From positions 248,001-312,000 of the forward strand of contig NZ_JABMCC010000118.1 of the NCBI RefSeq assembly GCF_013359905.1: a stretch of DNA of 64,000 bases. Direction: 5' to 3'. A model generated the notes under the pieces. The model was not told where the DNA came from, ran no database searches, and saw only the letters and a list, made by a program, of their open reading frames with translations. Below are positions 44,229 through 52,664 of the stretch, piece by piece. Source of the stretch: Paenibacillus taichungensis (GTDB lineage: Bacteria > Bacillota > Bacilli > Paenibacillales > Paenibacillaceae). Numbering within the stretch: position 1 is the stretch's first letter; each line of letters begins with the position of its first letter. A program made the translations under genes and the position numbers.

Positions 44229-44270
44229 AAAAAGCCTGATCCGTAAGTGAGACACGGATCAGGCTTTTTA
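44229..44270. terminator. Bidirectional terminator between the PBP gene and acsA
   Basis: A perfect 16-bp stem, AAAAAGCCTGATCCGT with ACGGATCAGGCTTTTT, around a 9-base loop. It serves acsA leftward and backs up the PBP terminator. Confidence 0.92.
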
Positions 44271-44317
44271 TTGGAATCATGGGGCAAGCAGACACGTAGC
44301 ATCTGCTGGTTTATACT

Positions 44318-46042
44318 TTAGTCTTCAATGGTCGATAGATCGCCTGTCGGCAGATCCAACTCCCAAGCTTTCAACACACGGCGCATAATCTTGCCGGAGC
44401 GGGTCTTGGGCAGTTTATCCTTGAACTCAATCTCACGCGGAGCGGCATGAGCAGACAAGCCTTCTTTTACAAATCGATAGATCTCTTCCTTCAGCTCCGG
44501 TGTCGGCTCATACCCCTCACGCAGTGCCACAAAGGCCTTAATGATCTCTCCGCGAGTTACATCCGGTTTGCCGATAACGCCCGCCTCTGCTACCGCAGGG
44601 TGCTCTACGAGCTTGCTCTCCACTTCAAAGGGGCCAATGCGTTCGCCTGAAGAGTTAATGACATCATCAATCCGGCCCTGGAACCAAAAGTAGCCATCTT
44701 CGTCCATATAAGCGGAATCACCGGATACATACCAGCCAGAAAGTCGGAAGTACTCTTCGTATTTGGCCGGATTATTCCAGATCTTCGCCATCATGGACGG
44801 CCAGGAAGTACGAATAGCCAGGTTACCCATACTGTATGGCGGCAGTTCCTGTCCTCGATCGTCAATAATGGCGGCTTCAATTCCCGGTAATGGACGACCC
44901 ATGGAACCTGGTTTGATTGGCATGCCCGGGTAGTTACAGATAAGCTGGGCACCCGTCTCCGTCATCCACCATGTATCGTGAATTCGCTGTCCATAGGCTT
45001 TCCAGCCCCAACGGACCACCTCGGGATTAAGCGGTTCGCCAACAGACATGACGTGACGGAGACTGCTCAGATCATGCTGGGCAATGGTCTCTTCGCCCGC
45101 TCCCATCAACATACGGAAAGCCGTCGGCGCACTGTACCATACGCTAACTTTATTTTTCTCAATGGTGCTGTACCAGTCTCCTGGACTAAATCGTCCCCCG
45201 CGAATAACGTTGGTCACCCCATTCAACCAGGGTGCAAAGATCCCGTAGGATGTACCTGTGACCCAACCCGGATCAGCTGTGCACCAGTATACGTCATCCT
45301 CGCGCAAATCCAGAACAACTTTGCCGGTGTAATAATGCTGAATCATCGCATTCTGCACATGATATACACCTTTCGGTTTACCTGTAGAGCCGGATGTATA
45401 GTGAATCAGCAGACCGTCTTCGCGAGTCAGCCACTCCACTTCCATATCATCCGAAGCTGCCGACATCTCTGCATCAAAGTCGATGAGTCCTTCTTCCGTC
45501 TGTGGACCACCACCCACAACAAAGATATGCTTCAGTTCCGGCAACTCGGAACGTTTGATTCGTCCCAGCAATTGAGGGGTCGTCACCAGGGCTACAGCTC
45601 CGCTATCCTCCAGTCGGTCTTTCACCGCAGTTTCCATAAAGGCTTCAAATAGCGGACCTGCAACAGCCCCAACCTTCAATATGCCCAACAGACTAAAATA
45701 GAGCTCAGGACTGCGTGGCATAAAAATAAATACCCGATCACTTTTAGCAATGCCATATTTACGCAGGACGTTACCGAAGCGACTCGACTGCTCACTCAAG
45801 TCAGCAAACGTGTATGCCTCTTCACGCGAAGCATCACTGTATAATAGCGCCGTTCTCCCGCCTCTTCCTTCCAGCACATGACGATCTATCGCTTCATGCG
45901 CCATGTTGACTTTCCCGCTGGCGTGCCACGTAAAGTGCTTTTCAACCGATTCCCAATCAAACCGGCTTCGGGCCTCCGTGTAATCGCCCAGATTAGATTC
46001 AGACACAACCGTTTGCAGCATCTCACCATGTGCTTGACTCAT
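44318..46042 (-). CDS. acsA: Acetyl-CoA synthetase (AMP-forming)
   Basis: Activates acetate to acetyl-CoA for use as carbon source. ANL superfamily motifs: YTSGSTGKPKGVYH (AMP binding), the CTADPGWVTGTSYG segment, WWMTETGAQ, SGERIGPFEVES and the C-terminal PKTRSGKIMRR. Lys551 in that last motif is the catalytic lysine that AcuA acetylates in Bacillus to switch the enzyme off. 574 aa. AAGGAGG precedes the ATG. It is divergent from acuA, with a cre-like CcpA site between them. Confidence 0.95.
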   Translation of the reverse strand: MSQAHGEMLQTVVSESNLGDYTEARSRFDWESVEKHFTWHASGKVNMAHEAIDRHVLEGRGGRTALLYSDASREEAYTFADLSEQSSRFGNVLRKYGIAKSDRVFIFMPRSPELYFSLLGILKVGAVAGPLFEAFMETAVKDRLEDSGAVALVTTPQLLGRIKRSELPELKHIFVVGGGPQTEEGLIDFDAEMSAASDDMEVEWLTREDGLLIHYTSGSTGKPKGVYHVQNAMIQHYYTGKVVLDLREDDVYWCTADPGWVTGTSYGIFAPWLNGVTNVIRGGRFSPGDWYSTIEKNKVSVWYSAPTAFRMLMGAGEETIAQHDLSSLRHVMSVGEPLNPEVVRWGWKAYGQRIHDTWWMTETGAQLICNYPGMPIKPGSMGRPLPGIEAAIIDDRGQELPPYSMGNLAIRTSWPSMMAKIWNNPAKYEEYFRLSGWYVSGDSAYMDEDGYFWFQGRIDDVINSSGERIGPFEVESKLVEHPAVAEAGVIGKPDVTRGEIIKAFVALREGYEPTPELKEEIYRFVKEGLSAHAAPREIEFKDKLPKTRSGKIMRRVLKAWELDLPTGDLSTIED

Positions 46043-46122
46043 GCTTGCCAGCCTCCTTCAACTCGACATTTCGATTCCCAATATGGGTCACTTCTGATTG
46101 CCTTTGTGTTGACTGAACTTCC

Positions 46123-46136
46123 AGTTAGCGCTTACA
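46123..46136. promoter_or_regulatory. cre-like CcpA-binding site between acsA and acuA
   Basis: AGTTAGCGCTTACA; its reverse complement TGTAAGCGCTAACT matches the cre consensus TGWAANCGNTNWCA at every fixed position except the last. It sits about 81 bp upstream of acsA and 180 bp upstream of acuA. ccpA itself is 2 kb away. B. subtilis acsA and acuABC are CcpA-regulated. Confidence 0.7.
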
Positions 46137-46262
46137 TTAGTAGAGAGAACTTCTCATCATGTACTTGCCCAGGCCAAACCGATGAACCCAAACTGCAGTT
46201 GAATTGTGAACATTTTTTGTCTACGCAATTATAGCAAATCTTTTCAATCATCGTCTATGGCT

Positions 46263-46290
46263 TTTCAAATTTTTGGTTTTTTGCTATAAG
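46263..46290 (+). promoter_or_regulatory. Possible acuA promoter
   Basis: TTTCAA, 16-bp spacer, TATAAG with a TGC extension, 25 bp before the acuA start. Confidence 0.45.
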
Positions 46291-46314
46291 TAGGGGGAGA
46301 GAGGAGCATGAACT

Positions 46315-46947
46315 ATGGAGCATATTAAGGAGCATCATATGCGTTCCATCTTCAAGTCCGGCCACCGAATCATCATTGAGGGACCAGTTCAGGCCGAGAC
46401 GATTACGCAGCTTGAATTTCATTCCGATCTGGATGCCTTCCGGCGCCCTTCGGAACAACAGGAGGCATTGGCCGAAATTGCCGCTTTGCCTGAAGGTCGA
46501 ATCATCATTGCACGGGAGAATGAAACCATTGTCGGTTATGTGACTTTCCATTATGCAGATGAATGCGAACGTTGGTCGGAAGGCAATATGACCGATCTAA
46601 TTGAGCTGGGCGCCATTGAGGTTGCGGATTCCTATCGCTCTCTCGGGATCGGGCGCGAAATGCTGCTCACCGCGTTTGAAAATGGACAGATGGAGAAATA
46701 TATCATATTCACAACGGAATATTACTGGCATTGGGATTTGAAGGGCAGTGCCCTTTCCGTATGGGATTACCGCAAGATGATGGAAAAATTGATGCAAACC
46801 GTAGACATGACTTGGTACGCCACCGATGATCCCGAGATTTGTTCACATCCAGCGAACTGCCTCATGGTCCGCATTGGCAGCCAAGTACCCTTGGAATCGG
46901 AAGAACAGTTCGACCGCGTTCGATTCCGCCATCGGTTTATGTACTAA
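46315..46947 (+). CDS. acuA: AcuA, GNAT protein acetyltransferase acting on AcsA
   Basis: Acetylates the catalytic lysine of acetyl-CoA synthetase using acetyl-CoA, giving feedback control. The 210-aa sequence has the GNAT core (IIIARENETIVGYVTFHY; LIELGAIEVADSYRSLGIG with the acetyl-CoA loop RSLGIGREML) and the AcuA-type ending with WHWDLKGSALSVWDYRKMM. A GAGGAG site precedes the ATG. acuB and acuC, normally downstream in Bacillus, are not here; the next gene is convergent. Confidence 0.92.
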   Translation: MEHIKEHHMRSIFKSGHRIIIEGPVQAETITQLEFHSDLDAFRRPSEQQEALAEIAALPEGRIIIARENETIVGYVTFHYADECERWSEGNMTDLIELGAIEVADSYRSLGIGREMLLTAFENGQMEKYIIFTTEYYWHWDLKGSALSVWDYRKMMEKLMQTVDMTWYATDDPEICSHPANCLMVRIGSQVPLESEEQFDRVRFRHRFMY

Positions 46948-46988
46948 TCACGAACTCACATGGATGATTTCCGAATGCGTATACATAG

Positions 46989-47049
46989 AAAAACCGCCTC
47001 TTCGCGAACAGGTTCATCATGGATGATCTGAAAGGAGGAAGCGGTTTTT
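46989..47049. terminator. Probable terminator between acuA and mtnN
   Basis: AAAAACCGC (46989-46997) pairs with GCGGTTTTT (47041-47049) around a long loop that itself contains a GATCATCC-like stem. The A/T flanks would serve both convergent genes. Confidence 0.6.
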
Positions 47050-47097
47050 GTTGTTTTTGAGCCTATACCATGCTCAACACGCGTATACCTTATGGGG

Positions 47098-47793
47098 TTA
47101 CATATGTTCCAGCATATGTTCCACAATACGGTGAGAGCGCTGGGAAGACTCCACAGTAAACTCGGCAAAGTTCACATGTGCTGATCCATCTGCTTTGTCA
47201 GACATTGCGCGAAGTATAACGAACGGAACACGGTTCATGAAGCTTACTTGCGCTACGGCAGCTCCCTCCATCTCCGCACATGCCCCATTCATTTCGGTAT
47301 ACAGCATTTTCACCGTATCCTTGTTTGCAATGAATTGATCTCCTGACAGCACTTTGCCGATCAGATAGTTCGCTCCTTGCGCTTTGCAGGCTTCTTCAGC
47401 TAACGCAATAAGGGATGCTTCCGCCGGAAAGGCGGACGTCTCCTGGTAAGGAATAACCCCGCGCTCAAATCCAAGTGGAGTCACATCCATATCATGCTGT
47501 ACACATTCGGACGAGATGACCATATCTCCAATGTTCAACTCCGGATTAACTGCACCCGCAACACCCGTGAAAATAATACGGTTAACCTGAAAACGATCAA
47601 TTAAAATCTGTGTCGTCACAGCTGCATTTACTTTACCCACGCCTGATTTGCAGACCACAATCTGTTTACCCAGCCATTCACCTGCGACATAGGTAATACC
47701 GGTTTGTTTTACAGTCTCTAGTTGCTTCATACCAGCTAAGAGAAGTTCTACTTCCTCATCCATTGCACCAATGATACCGATCGTTTCACGCAT
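47098..47793 (-). CDS. mtnN: 5'-methylthioadenosine/S-adenosylhomocysteine nucleosidase
   Basis: Hydrolyses MTA and SAH, the first step of methionine salvage and of AI-2 formation. MTAN motifs are visible: GIIGAMDEEVELL, CKSGVGKVNAA, FTGVAGA, and the substrate segment AEMEGAAVAQV with VILRAMSDKADG. 231 aa from ATG 47793, with a perfect AGGAGGT ribosome site. It sits alone between acuA and ccpA. Confidence 0.95.
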   Translation of the reverse strand: MRETIGIIGAMDEEVELLLAGMKQLETVKQTGITYVAGEWLGKQIVVCKSGVGKVNAAVTTQILIDRFQVNRIIFTGVAGAVNPELNIGDMVISSECVQHDMDVTPLGFERGVIPYQETSAFPAEASLIALAEEACKAQGANYLIGKVLSGDQFIANKDTVKMLYTEMNGACAEMEGAAVAQVSFMNRVPFVILRAMSDKADGSAHVNFAEFTVESSQRSHRIVEHMLEHM

Positions 47794-47887
47794 GTTATGA
47801 CCTCCTATATAGCATTCTGCATGCAAACCTGGACTCGTTTCCCTCCAAGTATGTTTTTAGTCTACGTCCAAAACCCATTCAGCACAA

Positions 47888-47907
47888 AAGCTCCGTTTCC
47901 GGAGCTT
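47888..47907 (-). terminator. Terminator-like hairpin after ccpA
   Basis: AAGCTCCG-TTTC-CGGAGCTT, followed leftward by TTG. A second weak hairpin (CATTTCC/GGAAATG) lies at 47954-47976. Confidence 0.6.
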
Positions 47908-48000
47908 CCGTCATTCCACTATGTAGAGAGAATGCCTTCTCCCTTTCTTAAACCATTTCCATTTCAATCGGAAATGACGATGAATCATCCAAGCCTGTAT

Positions 48001-49014
48001 TTAAACTACGTCTGCATGGCTTACAGACAGACGAAGAATCGTTTCATGCGGCAAAATAACCCGTGGGTTTTCCACATTTTCTTTCTTCATAAGCTTGGTC
48101 AGCAAACGCATTGCTACAGCGCCCAGGTCATACATCGGTTGAGCTACAGTAGTCAACTGAGGGCGGACCATGGAAGCCATACGAATGTTATCCACACTGA
48201 TGATGGAGAAGTCATCCGGTACCTTCAGACCTTCATCCTGAATGCTGTGAATAGCACCAATTGCCATCTCATCTGTTGCAGCAAAGATTGCCGATGGTTT
48301 TTTCTTCAAACCGAGGAAATACTTCATCGCTTCCACACCAGACTCATAACGATAGTTACCAATGCGTACGAGATCCTCCTGATATTCCATACCTGCTGCT
48401 TCAAGCGCTTTCTTGTACCCTTGGAAACGAGCATAACCGTTGGCAGGATCTTGCAGTGTACCACTGATCATTGCGATTTCCTTGTGTCCATGACGGATCA
48501 ACGTATTTACAGCGTCAAATGCCGCTGCTTCATGATCGATATCTACAGAAGGGTACGTGCCCTTCTCGTCACTTGTTGCACAGAGAACAATCGGCACAGC
48601 CGCTGATTGGAACGCCTGAATATGCTCGTCCGTCACAGTTCCACCCATGAAGAGCAGACCGTCCACTTGTTTCTCGAGCAACGTGTTAATTACACGAATT
48701 TCTTTTTCTTTCTTCTTATCCGCGTTACACAAAATAATGTTGTAGTGATACATATTCGCAATATCTTCAATTCCGCGGGCAATCTCTGCAAAGGTTGAGT
48801 TCGAAATGTCCGGAATAACGACCCCGACCGTGGTTGTCTTCTTGCTCGCCAAGCCTCTGGCTACCGCATTCGGACGATATCCCAACCGATCGATGGCTTC
48901 ATATACTTTTTTGCGTGTCTGTGGCTTAACATTAGGGTTATTATTAACAACCCGTGATACCGTTGCCATAGAGACACCGGCCTCACGTGCCACATCATAA
49001 ATGGTTACCGTCAC
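48001..49014 (-). CDS. ccpA: Catabolite control protein A
   Basis: LacI-family master regulator of carbon catabolite control; it binds cre sites with Ser-phosphorylated HPr or Crh. The helix-turn-helix IYDVAREAGVSMATVSRVVN and hinge PNAVARGLASKKTTTVGVV are near-identical to known CcpA. The effector domain matches throughout, including VDNIRMASMVRPQLTTV. I start at GTG 49014, seven bases after GGAGAG, giving MTVTIYDVAREAG; the ATG at 49029 overlaps the ribosome site. 337 aa. Confidence 0.94.
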   Translation of the reverse strand: MTVTIYDVAREAGVSMATVSRVVNNNPNVKPQTRKKVYEAIDRLGYRPNAVARGLASKKTTTVGVVIPDISNSTFAEIARGIEDIANMYHYNIILCNADKKKEKEIRVINTLLEKQVDGLLFMGGTVTDEHIQAFQSAAVPIVLCATSDEKGTYPSVDIDHEAAAFDAVNTLIRHGHKEIAMISGTLQDPANGYARFQGYKKALEAAGMEYQEDLVRIGNYRYESGVEAMKYFLGLKKKPSAIFAATDEMAIGAIHSIQDEGLKVPDDFSIISVDNIRMASMVRPQLTTVAQPMYDLGAVAMRLLTKLMKKENVENPRVILPHETILRLSVSHADVV

Positions 49015-49106
49015 AGTACTTCTCTCCATTACCAGTAAATTTTCATACCATTTTCATTAAGATTTATATTACGACAAATTTATGCATTAATCAATTAAAA
49101 TAGGCT

Positions 49107-49454
49107 TTAGGACTCACGCAGTGCATTCGTGATTGTGGTTGAAGTAATATTCGAGTGGGAAGTATGCCATACAGGAATTCCCTTTTTGACTAGAATCGCC
49201 TGCGGAGATTCGTGCTTAACACCCAGCTTGTCCGCTGCTTCATTGGACACAGGGCGATCTTCCACTACATAAATGATACCGTATTTCACTTGTTCACTTG
49301 GACTATTTTGCAAATAATCGTTCATCTCCTGATAAGCATTCGCGCTGATCGGGCAGCGTGTACTGTGCTTAAACAGAAGCAAGGGTTGATCCTCGGTAGC
49401 CTCCACTGCGGAGTTTAGCTGTTCAATACTTGTCATTTTAGTCATGTCAGCCAT
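49107..49454 (-). CDS. brxC: Bacilliredoxin BrxC (YtxJ family monothiol)
   Basis: Thioredoxin-fold protein that removes bacillithiol from S-bacillithiolated proteins. The family active site is visible as FKHSTRCPISANAY, with a single cysteine (TCPIS type in Bacillus, RCPIS here). The rest of the fold, YVVEDRPVSNEAADKLGVKHESPQAILVKKG (49180-49272), matches YtxJ. 115 aa from ATG 49454, with AAAGGGGG upstream. It lies upstream of ccpA in the same direction. Confidence 0.87.
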   Translation of the reverse strand: MADMTKMTSIEQLNSAVEATEDQPLLLFKHSTRCPISANAYQEMNDYLQNSPSEQVKYGIIYVVEDRPVSNEAADKLGVKHESPQAILVKKGIPVWHTSHSNITSTTITNALRES

Positions 49455-49576
49455 TTGATATACATCCCCCTTTACCAGGATTACCGCTATGTTGAGCGTT
49501 TTCACTCTACGATATCTTAACAAAAAGCGGGCGAAAAAGCCAATTTTCATGAAAACAAGCATTTTGCACGTCAAAA

Positions 49577-50020
49577 TTAGACAGCATTCGAGAAGTGCGC
49601 CTGCCATACAAAGCCGGATAATTGACCTAATCTACGCTGTGTTGTCTCGATCCATTCTTGATCATTAGATTTCTGAGCATAGCCCATAATATCCAGCAGA
49701 AGGTTAATTCTCTCCTCCACAGCACGTTGCATCCGATGCTCCATCTCACGATCCGAAGCGTCCGGCCAGGCCAACAATTGTTCATGGAAGAGGTCCGCAA
49801 GTTCATTACGCGCTCCAAACGATACATCCTGTTTCGCTGGCTGTTCGCCGAGTGTACTGATGCACTCTTTCAAATCCGGCTTGACCGGCTGAAGTACCTC
49901 ATAGGAAACACAGTCTGTACAAGCAAATACAGGTACGTTACGAATCTCCACCTTTTTGGCATATACCACCGTTCTTAATTCCAATTCCATTACATGTCCG
50001 CATCTGCACGTCTTACGCAC
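49577..50020 (-). CDS. Zinc-ribbon-like protein of unknown function
   Basis: A short N-terminal domain carries two cysteine pairs (TCRCGH and ACTDC, about 30 residues apart) resembling YgiT-type zinc ribbons. A helical C-terminal region of about 80 residues follows. I do not recognise a family. Start choice: GAGGTGA fits GTG 50020 (protein MRKTCRCGH...); ATG 50026 lies inside that site. A TA antitoxin role is suggested only by the YgiT-like ribbon; no toxin gene is adjacent. Confidence 0.7.
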   Translation of the reverse strand: MRKTCRCGHVMELELRTVVYAKKVEIRNVPVFACTDCVSYEVLQPVKPDLKECISTLGEQPAKQDVSFGARNELADLFHEQLLAWPDASDREMEHRMQRAVEERINLLLDIMGYAQKSNDQEWIETTQRRLGQLSGFVWQAHFSNAV

Positions 50021-50261
50021 AGTCATCACCTCATTCGTTCTATACTCTTATATAGATACCATTCGACCTATTTCCGCTCAAATCCTGCTATAAACCATAG
50101 GTTGCACAAATTACCACCGTCTCCAGAAGAAGGTTGTCGAATGTAGGCATTCATTGAGTTGTAATCGCTTCCCTTCTGGCGAGATTGCATGACGATGAAG
50201 TCACCATGAGAATCTGTTACAATAAAGACGCTATGTGCTAATTACCGCAAAAGGAGAGATG

Positions 50262-50789
50262 ATGATGAGATTAACAGGCAAAAAAGTCATCGCCCTGGTC
50301 GATGAAGAATTCGAAGATCTAGAACTGTGGTATCCGGTGCATCGTGTCCGTGAAGAAGGTGCTGAGGTGCATCTCGCCGGAGAGAAAAAAGGCAAAACCT
50401 ACATTGGTAAATATGGTGTTCCCGCCGAAGCGGAATACAGTTTTGATGAATTGGATAGTTCAAACTATGATGGTATTCTTGTACCCGGGGGCTGGGCACC
50501 AGACAAGCTTCGTCGCTACCCCAAAGTACTTGAGCTCGTCAAGGAAATGCATGCGGATCGTAAGCCGATTGGACAGATCTGTCACGCAGGCTGGGTACTG
50601 ATATCCGCCAAAATACTGGACGGGGTTACAGTCACATCTACACCGGGTATCCGGGATGACATGGAAAATGCGGGAGCCATCTGGAAAGATGAAGCCGTTG
50701 TTGTGGATGGACACATCATTTCAGCTCGTCGTCCACCTGACCTTCCGCCATATGGCAAAGCATTCTGCGATGCACTTGCTGAAAAATAA
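50262..50789 (+). CDS. DJ-1/PfpI family protein (YfkM/YhbO type)
   Basis: Cysteine-dependent stress protein; members act as deglycases, proteases or chaperones, and the true activity is debated. The nucleophile elbow GQICHAGW holds the catalytic Cys. The upstream acid is in DEEFEDLE, and the partner region is GILVPGGWAPDKLRRYP. About 176 aa. Three ATGs in a row (50259, 50262, 50265) follow AAGGAGAG; I use 50262. It stands alone with a terminator. Confidence 0.9.
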   Translation: MMRLTGKKVIALVDEEFEDLELWYPVHRVREEGAEVHLAGEKKGKTYIGKYGVPAEAEYSFDELDSSNYDGILVPGGWAPDKLRRYPKVLELVKEMHADRKPIGQICHAGWVLISAKILDGVTVTSTPGIRDDMENAGAIWKDEAVVVDGHIISARRPPDLPPYGKAFCDALAEK

Positions 50790-50792
50790 AAC

Positions 50793-50823
50793 AAACCCCC
50801 GCGCCAATGGCGTGGGGGTTTTA
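50793..50823 (+). terminator. Terminator of the DJ-1/PfpI gene
   Basis: AAACCCCCGCGCC pairs with GGCGTGGGGGTTT (one G-T pair) around a 3-base loop, followed by T's. Confidence 0.88.
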
Positions 50824-50903
50824 TCGTTAAAATAAGACTATTTTCCAAAATTGTACAAAAGTTAATATTTTCACTTAAAGGTATTTATTTGAAAATATCC
50901 CAT

Positions 50904-52664
50904 TCAAGATGCATTCGATCCACTCTGTTCATCTGGACTGCCCATCGAATCATTGAAGACCTGTAGGCGCTCTTCGATGTCTGCACTTGTCCGCAGAGTG
51001 AAGCAATCATGGGCTGCCTCTTTGGCAGCCGCAGCCGTCGTATTCAATACCCTGTGCTTCACACGCAGCAAGGATTGTGGAGACATACTCAGATTGCTAA
51101 TCCCCAGCTCCAGCCATAGGGGAATCGAACGCTCATCTCCTGCCATCTCTCCGCAAACACTGACATCAATGCCTGCCGTATGTGCCGCATCGACTGTTGC
51201 GCGAAGCATGCGAAGTACAGCCGGGTGATACGGATGGTACATATGTGCGATCTGCTCATTCATTCGATCGACAGCCAGTACATATTGTACTAGATCATTG
51301 GTACCTATGCTGAAGAAATCAGCTTCTTCGGCAAGCAAATCGGCGATCATCACCGCTGCCGGAACCTCAATCATGATGCCCACCTGAATATGCGGATCAT
51401 ACGGCAATTTGCGCTCGTCCAGATCAGACATCGCTTCACGCAGGATTTCATTGGCCTCCTGAAGTTCTTCTACCGAAGAGATCATCGGATACATAATTTT
51501 GACATTGCACGCAGCACTGGCCCGAAGAATGGCTGTGAGCTGTGTTTTGAACAGATCTTTACGGTCCAGACTGATCCGAATCGCACGATATCCCAAAAAT
51601 GGATTATCTTCTTCTGGCAGTTCAAAATAGTCCAGCTGCTTGTCACCACCGATATCGAGCGTACGAATAACGACAGACTGACCAGCAGTTTTCTCAGCAA
51701 CAAGACGATAGACCTCATACTGTTCCTGCTCACCCGGGAACGTAGCACGGTCCATGTATAGGAACTCTGTCCGGAACAACCCCACACCTTTTGCCCCATG
51801 TTTCAGCGCCATATCCAATTCCTTGACGGAACTGATGTTAGAAGCCAGATGCAGCACGGAACCATCTTTGGTTACGGCATCCACTGTTGCAAGTACCTGC
51901 AGCTGTTCTTTTTTCTTCAATTGTTTGCTACGAATCATCGTGTACCGTTCAATTGTCTTCCGATCCGGCTCCGTAAATACGAGGCCATTATCTCCGTCGA
52001 CAACCAGCATATCTCCGGTCTCCACCGGCATGCCAAGACTCGCTTCCAAACCGGAAACGAGAGGAATGCCAAGAGCACGAGCCATAATTGCCGAATGTGA
52101 TGTTTTGCCTCCGATAAGTGTCACAATGCCCAGCACGTGGCTTGGATTCAAATGCGCCAATTGAGAGGGAGACAGCTCTTTGGCCACGAGTATATAAGGC
52201 TGGGTATCCGATGGAAGCGTAATTTCCGGTGCACCCAGCAGATGCTTTAATAGACGGTTCCCCACGTCCTTGATGTCAATGGCCCGCTCCTTCATATACT
52301 CGTCTTCGAGCAGATCAAACATGGTGACAAAATGATCAATAGCCTCTTTGACGGCTACTTCTGCCGCTTTGTACTGCCGTTCAATAATGCCTCGAATTTC
52401 GTTCATGAATACCGGATCTTCCAGAATGGCCAGATGCGCATCAAAGATGCTGGACTCTTCAGGACCGACCACTTCCTTGAACTCGTTCTTGATATATTCA
52501 ATCTCATCCTTGGATGTCCGTATGCCCTCGTACAGCCGTTCGAACTCTTGGGCGAGATCCACCGAATCCATCTTCTGATCCGGCAGATCCCATTCCCAAC
52601 TGGGCAGGACAAATGCTTTGCCGATGGCTATGCCTGCAGCGCCGTTGATGCCTTGTATCTTCAT
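50904..52664 (-). CDS. ptsI: PTS enzyme I (phosphoenolpyruvate-protein phosphotransferase)
   Basis: Transfers phosphate from PEP to HPr. The phosphorylated His sits in GGKTSHSAIMARALG, the PEP-binding barrel has GVGLFRTEFLYM and LDIGGDKQLDYF, and the C-terminal catalytic Cys is in SVCGEMAGD. 586 aa, a little longer than usual because of a C-terminal tail. Its ATG overlaps the stop of the EIICBA gene (ATGA). ptsH is not adjacent. Confidence 0.95.
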   Translation of the reverse strand: MKIQGINGAAGIAIGKAFVLPSWEWDLPDQKMDSVDLAQEFERLYEGIRTSKDEIEYIKNEFKEVVGPEESSIFDAHLAILEDPVFMNEIRGIIERQYKAAEVAVKEAIDHFVTMFDLLEDEYMKERAIDIKDVGNRLLKHLLGAPEITLPSDTQPYILVAKELSPSQLAHLNPSHVLGIVTLIGGKTSHSAIMARALGIPLVSGLEASLGMPVETGDMLVVDGDNGLVFTEPDRKTIERYTMIRSKQLKKKEQLQVLATVDAVTKDGSVLHLASNISSVKELDMALKHGAKGVGLFRTEFLYMDRATFPGEQEQYEVYRLVAEKTAGQSVVIRTLDIGGDKQLDYFELPEEDNPFLGYRAIRISLDRKDLFKTQLTAILRASAACNVKIMYPMISSVEELQEANEILREAMSDLDERKLPYDPHIQVGIMIEVPAAVMIADLLAEEADFFSIGTNDLVQYVLAVDRMNEQIAHMYHPYHPAVLRMLRATVDAAHTAGIDVSVCGEMAGDERSIPLWLELGISNLSMSPQSLLRVKHRVLNTTAAAAKEAAHDCFTLRTSADIEERLQVFNDSMGSPDEQSGSNAS

